Positions 13,373 through 16,694 of a stretch of 16,694 bases of DNA are shown piece after piece. How positions within the stretch are numbered: the stretch's first letter is position 1; the number at the start of each line of letters is the position of its first letter. The notes beneath the pieces were generated by a model. The model was not told where the DNA came from. It ran no database searches and saw only the letters and a program-made list of their open reading frames with translations. The position numbers were made by a program, and so were the translations under genes. Source of the stretch: Lachnospiraceae bacterium (GTDB lineage: Bacteria; Bacillota; Clostridia; Lachnospirales; Lachnospiraceae); assembly GCA_021200345.1 (NCBI GenBank), contig JAJQGR010000119.1, positions 1-16,694 of the forward strand, read 5' to 3'.

Positions 13373-13810
13373 TTATTCCGCGAGACTCTCCACTGTAATC
13401 CGCCGATAGTCAAAGCCCCGGTCCGGATCCTTTTCTATGGTAATCCGGGTGCAGTCCCGCGGCAAAAGCTCCTCAATCAGATTGGCCCACTCCACCATGC
13501 ACAATCCTTCCCCAAAGAAATAATCCTCATAGCCGATCTCCTCCATCTCCTGAGGATCGCCGATGCGGTATACGTCAAAATGATAAAAAGGCAGCCGCCC
13601 TTCCTCATATATCTGTAAAATGGTAAATGTGGGACTTGACACCGGCTCTGTAATGCCCAGACCCGCGGCCACTCCCTGGGTAAATACCGTTTTACCCACC
13701 CCCAGATCGCCGATCAGCGCGATCAGGCTTCCCGGCTCAGCCTCACGCCCCGTCTTTTCACCCAGAGCAAAGGTTTCCTCCGGTGAAAATGTCTCTGTGA
13801 TTTTTTTCAT
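13373..13810 (-). CDS. tsaE: tRNA threonylcarbamoyladenosine biosynthesis ATPase TsaE
   Basis: TsaE is the small ATPase that resets the TsaB-TsaD complex during t6A synthesis. The 145-residue protein has a Walker A loop GDLGVGKT (34-41), SSPTFTILQ (58-66), the HFDVYR motif (77-82), EEIGYEDYF, and VEWA (106-109), all hallmarks of the family. Length is typical. The ATG at 13810 follows GAGGAGG at four to five bases. It is the first clear gene of the tsaE-tsaB-rimI-rnz-tsaD-ispD operon. It lies 57 bp after the YcxB-like gene, and I see no convincing promoter in that gap, so the two may be cotranscribed. Confidence 0.97.
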   Translation of the reverse strand: MKKITETFSPEETFALGEKTGREAEPGSLIALIGDLGVGKTVFTQGVAAGLGITEPVSSPTFTILQIYEEGRLPFYHFDVYRIGDPQEMEEIGYEDYFFGEGLCMVEWANLIEELLPRDCTRITIEKDPDRGFDYRRITVESLAE

Positions 13811-13867
13811 TCATCCTCCTCATAGCGGCATCATTGAGAACTCATCCTGAAACATTGCAGCATCTTT

Positions 13868-14350
13868 TCAGTTCCTGATCCTTACCTTTTGGGGTTCCAT
13901 GTGAGTGCAGATAAACTGTATCACATCCATTTCCTGCTCCTTTAACTCTCTGCGCGGGAAGATGCAGGCGTTCACCCTGGTGGTATAAACAATAATACTG
14001 CGGCTTGTAGACACGGCGCGGTACATATCCTTCCATTCCATGCTCTCTGTCGTCTCTCCCTGACTGACCAGAATTCCATCCTCATTGAACTCATAATGCA
14101 GCACTTCCTTAAAAGCCGGGGTGTTCAGTGCCTGCTGCCGGCTCTTCAAAAAAAGACTCCAGGGAAGATACCCCAGCATGATCACGCCGGCAATCAGATA
14201 AATCCACTGATGATTTGCCAGAAAAATCAGAATCGCCAGTGCTCCCACACAGCTTCCCACTAACCCCTGGGTGCCATGATAGGCATGGCGAAGCAAAAAA
14301 TCATACAGATCTCCGCTGTTAATTTTAACATCTACTTTCAATGTATCCAT
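13868..14350 (-). CDS. YcxB-like membrane protein of unknown function
   Basis: This 160-residue protein has two hydrophobic stretches that should cross the membrane as a hairpin (about 28-45 and 48-67). A soluble C-terminal region follows, containing YEFNEDGILVSQGETTESMEWKDMYRAV (about 86-113) and then IIVYTTRVNACIFPRREL. This layout, with the E-D-G-I turn and the W-K-D-M stretch before a beta-rich end, matches YcxB-like proteins (PF14317), whose role is unknown. The ATG at 14350 has a weak site (AGGAG about 12 bases upstream). It is divergent from the DUF975 gene and lies upstream of tsaE. It may lead the tRNA-modification operon. Confidence 0.78.
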   Translation of the reverse strand: MDTLKVDVKINSGDLYDFLLRHAYHGTQGLVGSCVGALAILIFLANHQWIYLIAGVIMLGYLPWSLFLKSRQQALNTPAFKEVLHYEFNEDGILVSQGETTESMEWKDMYRAVSTSRSIIVYTTRVNACIFPRRELKEQEMDVIQFICTHMEPQKVRIRN

Positions 14351-14438
14351 CTCTGCAAAATACTCCTGTTTTTGAAAACGACAGTTTTGTGCCCAAACCG
14401 AACATAGAATTTTAAGAAAATCTTACATTTCGCCCTCA

Positions 14439-14467
14439 TTGTGTTTTTGAATACGCCATGCTATAAT
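14439..14467 (+). promoter_or_regulatory. Predicted promoter of the DUF975 gene
   Basis: TATAAT (14462-14467) is a perfect -10 with a TG one base before it, an extended -10. A weak TTGTGT -35 (14439-14444) lies exactly 17 bases upstream. Transcription would start near 14474, leaving a leader of about 48 nt. Confidence 0.75.
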
Positions 14468-14521
14468 AACCGCAAAAGAACGCCGCAAGGCCGTTTCATT
14501 TACCGATTTAAAGGAGTTCAT

Positions 14522-15298
14522 ATGTATCATCATACAAACGCAGAATTAAAAACCGCTGCCAGAAATTCCCTGCGCGGCCACTGGTTTGCAGCAATCACGA
14601 TGCAGCTCATTATGATTGTCATCTCCAGTGTCTCTCTGGGTGCGAACGACAGCGATTCTGTCATTTCTCTTTCCCTGATTATCAACCTGCTCAATATCTG
14701 GCTGGACGCCGGTCTGGTCAGCTTCTATTTCAAGCTGTGCTGCGGACAGGGCGGCAATGCCGGCGTGGCGGATTTTCTCTACGCCTTTAAGACTCATCCC
14801 GTCCGTTTCCTGGGCAATTATCTGATGCAGATCCTCTATCTGCTGCCCGGGACCATCCTCTACTTTATCGGAATCTTCATCGCCTCCGTCTTCTTCCTGG
14901 CGGGAAGCGATGTGGATATGCTGATGCTGTATCTGTACGGAGATATTGACGTCCTGCCGGAAATCAACCTGCCCTCCGCTGTGCTGGCCGCACTGGTTCT
15001 GTTTATCATTGTGCTGAGCGTCGCCTATCTCCTGTATGCCGCTTATATCTCCCTGACCTACTCCCAGACAACCCGCATTCTGGTAGATTTCCCGGATCTG
15101 ACGGTGACTCAGGCCTACAGACGGTCCTCTCAGCTGATGAAAGGGAATCGCATGCGTCTTCTGGGATTACAGTTGAGCTTTCTCCCCTGGGCACTGCTCT
15201 CTGTCGTCACCTTAGGTATCGGTTTTCTGTACCTGATGCCTTACGTAGGCTGCACCAATGTGGAATTCTACCTTGACCGGGTACAGAATCACTCCTGA
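14522..15298 (+). CDS. DUF975 family integral membrane protein
   Basis: This 258-residue protein opens with the DUF975 signature, ELKTAARNSLRGHWFAAI at about 8-25, followed by five or six membrane segments (roughly 22-40, 52-72, 100-127, 153-179 and 213-243). The YSQTTRILVDFPDLTVTQAYRRSSQLMKGNRMRLL loop before the last segments is also characteristic. Function is unknown for the family. The ATG at 14522 follows AAAGGAG by five bases and lies 55 bp after the -10. Its stop codon TGA touches the convergent prfB stop codon with no base between, making the palindrome TGATCA. No terminator is visible. Confidence 0.88.
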   Translation: MYHHTNAELKTAARNSLRGHWFAAITMQLIMIVISSVSLGANDSDSVISLSLIINLLNIWLDAGLVSFYFKLCCGQGGNAGVADFLYAFKTHPVRFLGNYLMQILYLLPGTILYFIGIFIASVFFLAGSDVDMLMLYLYGDIDVLPEINLPSAVLAALVLFIIVLSVAYLLYAAYISLTYSQTTRILVDFPDLTVTQAYRRSSQLMKGNRMRLLGLQLSFLPWALLSVVTLGIGFLYLMPYVGCTNVEFYLDRVQNHS

Positions 15299-16411
15299 TC
15301 ACGCGCCCAGACTCTGCTGCTTTAAATAGGCGTTAATAAAGGGATCCAGCTCCCCGTCCAGCACGGCGTCCACATTGCCGGTCTCCATGTTGGTCCGGTG
15401 ATCCTTGACCATGGTATAGGGCTGCAGCACATAGGACCGAATCTGGCTGCCCCAGCCATTCTCCTTGACCTCCCCGCGAATGCTGGAGCGCTTCTCCGCA
15501 TTGCTCTCTTTCTGCAGCAGATACAGCTTGGATTTCAGCATCTGCATGGCCTTGTCCTTATTCTGGAACTGACTCCGCTCCTCCTGACAGGCTACCACAA
15601 TCCCCGTGGGAATATGAGTGATGCGAACCGCGGAGGAGGTCTTATTGATATGCTGCCCTCCGGCGCCGCTGCTGCGGTAGGTATCTATCTTCAGATCGTC
15701 CGGATTAATATCAATCTCAATATCCTCATTCAGCTCCGGCATCACCTCCAGCGACACAAAGGAGGTCTGACGCTTTCCCTGGGCATTAAAGGGAGAAATA
15801 CGGACCAGCCGGTGAACGCCGTTTTCTGATTTCAGATATCCGTAAGCATTCTCCCCGTTGACCTGCCAGGTCACCGATTTAATCCCCGCCTCATCTCCAT
15901 CCAGATAATCCAGCACATGTATCTCAAATCCCTTGCGTTCCGCCCAGCGGGTATACATACGGTACAGCATCCCCGCCCAGTCACAGCTCTCGGTGCCTCC
16001 GGCTCCCGCGTTCAGCTTCAGGATCGCATTATTTTTATCGTACTCACCGGATAAAAGGGTGCTGATCCGCAGCTCCTCCAGCCGGTTGATAAAGTCCTCC
16101 ATCTCAGCTGTAATCTCCGGGACCAGACTCTCGTCCTCCTCCTCACTGCCCATCTCGATCAGCGTTTCAATGTCTTCCATCTGGGTTTGCAGGCCGTTGA
16201 CCAGGCTGACGGTATCCTTTAAGTTTTTCAGCTCCTTCATGCGCTTGTTGGAATAGTCCGGATCATCCCAGAAATTGGGAGCCGCCATTTCCATCTCCAG
16301 CTCCTCAATCCGCTTCTGCTTATCCTCCAGTCCCAGAGAATCCCGCACTTCCTTCAGCGGCTCCTCACACGTCTGCAATTTTTGTCTGGCCTGTTCCAAT
16401 TCTACTATCAT
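15299..16411 (-). CDS. prfB: Peptide chain release factor 2
   Basis: RF2 ends translation at UAA and UGA codons. The 370-residue protein has a coiled N-terminal domain, then NAGAGGTESCDWA (134-146), the stop-codon-reading SPF motif (206-208) and the catalytic GGQ (251-253) in SSGAGGQHINKTSSAVRITH. Many bacterial prfB genes need a +1 frameshift near codon 26 at a CTT-TGA site. Here the frame is continuous: the matching region reads D-S-L-G-L-E-D, with no in-frame stop, so feedback by frameshifting is absent. The ATG at 16411 has GAGG seven bases upstream, overlapping the secA stop codon. The nine-base gap to secA points to one operon. The gene converges with DUF975 at its 3' end. Confidence 0.97.
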   Translation of the reverse strand: MIVELEQARQKLQTCEEPLKEVRDSLGLEDKQKRIEELEMEMAAPNFWDDPDYSNKRMKELKNLKDTVSLVNGLQTQMEDIETLIEMGSEEEDESLVPEITAEMEDFINRLEELRISTLLSGEYDKNNAILKLNAGAGGTESCDWAGMLYRMYTRWAERKGFEIHVLDYLDGDEAGIKSVTWQVNGENAYGYLKSENGVHRLVRISPFNAQGKRQTSFVSLEVMPELNEDIEIDINPDDLKIDTYRSSGAGGQHINKTSSAVRITHIPTGIVVACQEERSQFQNKDKAMQMLKSKLYLLQKESNAEKRSSIRGEVKENGWGSQIRSYVLQPYTMVKDHRTNMETGNVDAVLDGELDPFINAYLKQQSLGA

Positions 16412-16420
16412 GTCAAATCC

Positions 16421-16694
16421 TCATTTCAATCGTCCGCAGCACTGCTTATATTTTTTGCCGGAACCGCAGGGACAGGGGTCGTTGGGATAAATCTTTTTGG
16501 CTTCCTTCCTGACCGGCTTTCTCACGGCAGTCTCGTCCTTGTTGGTGCCGGTGGCTTTCGCTACCTGCTCCCGCTCCACTTTCTGCTCCAGCTTCACGCG
16601 ATACAGGACACGAACGGTCTCTTCCCTGATATTCCTGGTCATTTCCTCAAACAGATCATAGCCGCTCATCTTGTACTCTACCAGCGGATCTTTC
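16421..16694 (-). CDS. secA: Preprotein translocase ATPase SecA, C-terminal end (rest outside window)
   Basis: The frame is open to the right edge and codes about 90 residues. DPLVEYKMSGYDLFEEM is the end of the SecA helical scaffold/wing region. A charged linker follows, and then the zinc-binding tail YPNDPCPCGSGKKYKQCCG, with Cys arranged C-x-C-x8-C-C, which contacts SecB or the ribosome. SecA is the motor that drives secreted proteins through SecYEG. The stop codon lies nine bases before prfB, a gene order common in Firmicutes. The main ATPase domains are outside the window. Confidence 0.96.
   Translation of the reverse strand, partial: KDPLVEYKMSGYDLFEEMTRNIREETVRVLYRVKLEQKVEREQVAKATGTNKDETAVRKPVRKEAKKIYPNDPCPCGSGKKYKQCCGRLK

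Noticed and set aside
15299..16411. Programmed frameshift in prfB
   Set aside because: The frame is continuous from the ATG, and no CTT-TGA-C shift site or upstream short frame is present; secA ends nine bases before the start.

Overview
The window looks like part of a chromosome of a Gram-positive anaerobe of the class Clostridia, most likely Lachnospiraceae. This is inferred from the Firmicutes-style ribosome binding sites (AGGAGG), consensus sigma-A promoters, a Ser/Thr-rich lipoprotein linker, ATPase-less CUT1 sugar ABC genes, DUF975 and YcxB-like membrane proteins, and the protein sequences themselves. Almost everything is encoded on the minus strand. The exceptions are the tail of a HxlR-type regulator at the left edge, a serine hydrolase and a DUF975 membrane protein.

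Layout, left to right. (1) 1-164: C-terminus of a HxlR-family regulator. (2) 165-558: a gene-free convergent region packed with inverted repeats, including the rpsI terminator. (3) 559-1405: rplM-rpsI (ribosomal proteins L13 and S9), driven by a perfect consensus promoter (TTGACA-17-TATAAT) with a roughly 220-nt leader that carries an attenuator-like hairpin. (4) 1733-7411: a sugar-utilisation block. A lipoprotein solute-binding protein and two permeases form an operon that ends in an intrinsic terminator. After it comes a gene with its own extended -10 promoter, encoding an unusual fusion of four ankyrin-like repeats to a cytoplasmic GH43 beta-xylosidase-like enzyme. (5) 7815-9260: a divergently transcribed cytoplasmic beta-lactamase-fold serine hydrolase whose promoter overlaps a near-perfect 13-bp inverted repeat, an operator candidate. 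(6) 9220-13810: a tRNA-maturation operon, tsaE-tsaB-rimI-rnz-tsaD, ending in ispD. (7) 13868-14350 and 14522-15298: divergent genes for a YcxB-like and a DUF975 membrane protein. (8) 15299-16694: prfB (release factor 2, without the programmed frameshift) directly downstream of secA, whose 3' end only is present.

How the genes may work together. The ABC importer plausibly takes up a plant-derived oligosaccharide, with ATP hydrolysis supplied by an ATPase encoded elsewhere. The ankyrin-GH43 protein, which has no signal peptide, would cleave it inside the cell, and the divergent serine hydrolase might remove ester decorations; that last step is speculative. The tsa genes make the N6-threonylcarbamoyl modification of ANN-decoding tRNAs, and rnz matures tRNA 3' ends, so this operon is mostly about tRNA production, with an isoprenoid gene at its end. 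Two convergent gene pairs have essentially no intergenic space: serine hydrolase/ispD overlap by 41 bp, and the DUF975/prfB stop codons abut.

The most novel-looking items are the ankyrin-GH43 fusion, the repeat-dense region after rpsI with an inverted repeat that runs into the rpsI stop codon, the rplM leader hairpin, and the palindromic operator at the serine hydrolase promoter. No CRISPR array, tRNA, rRNA or insertion sequence was seen.
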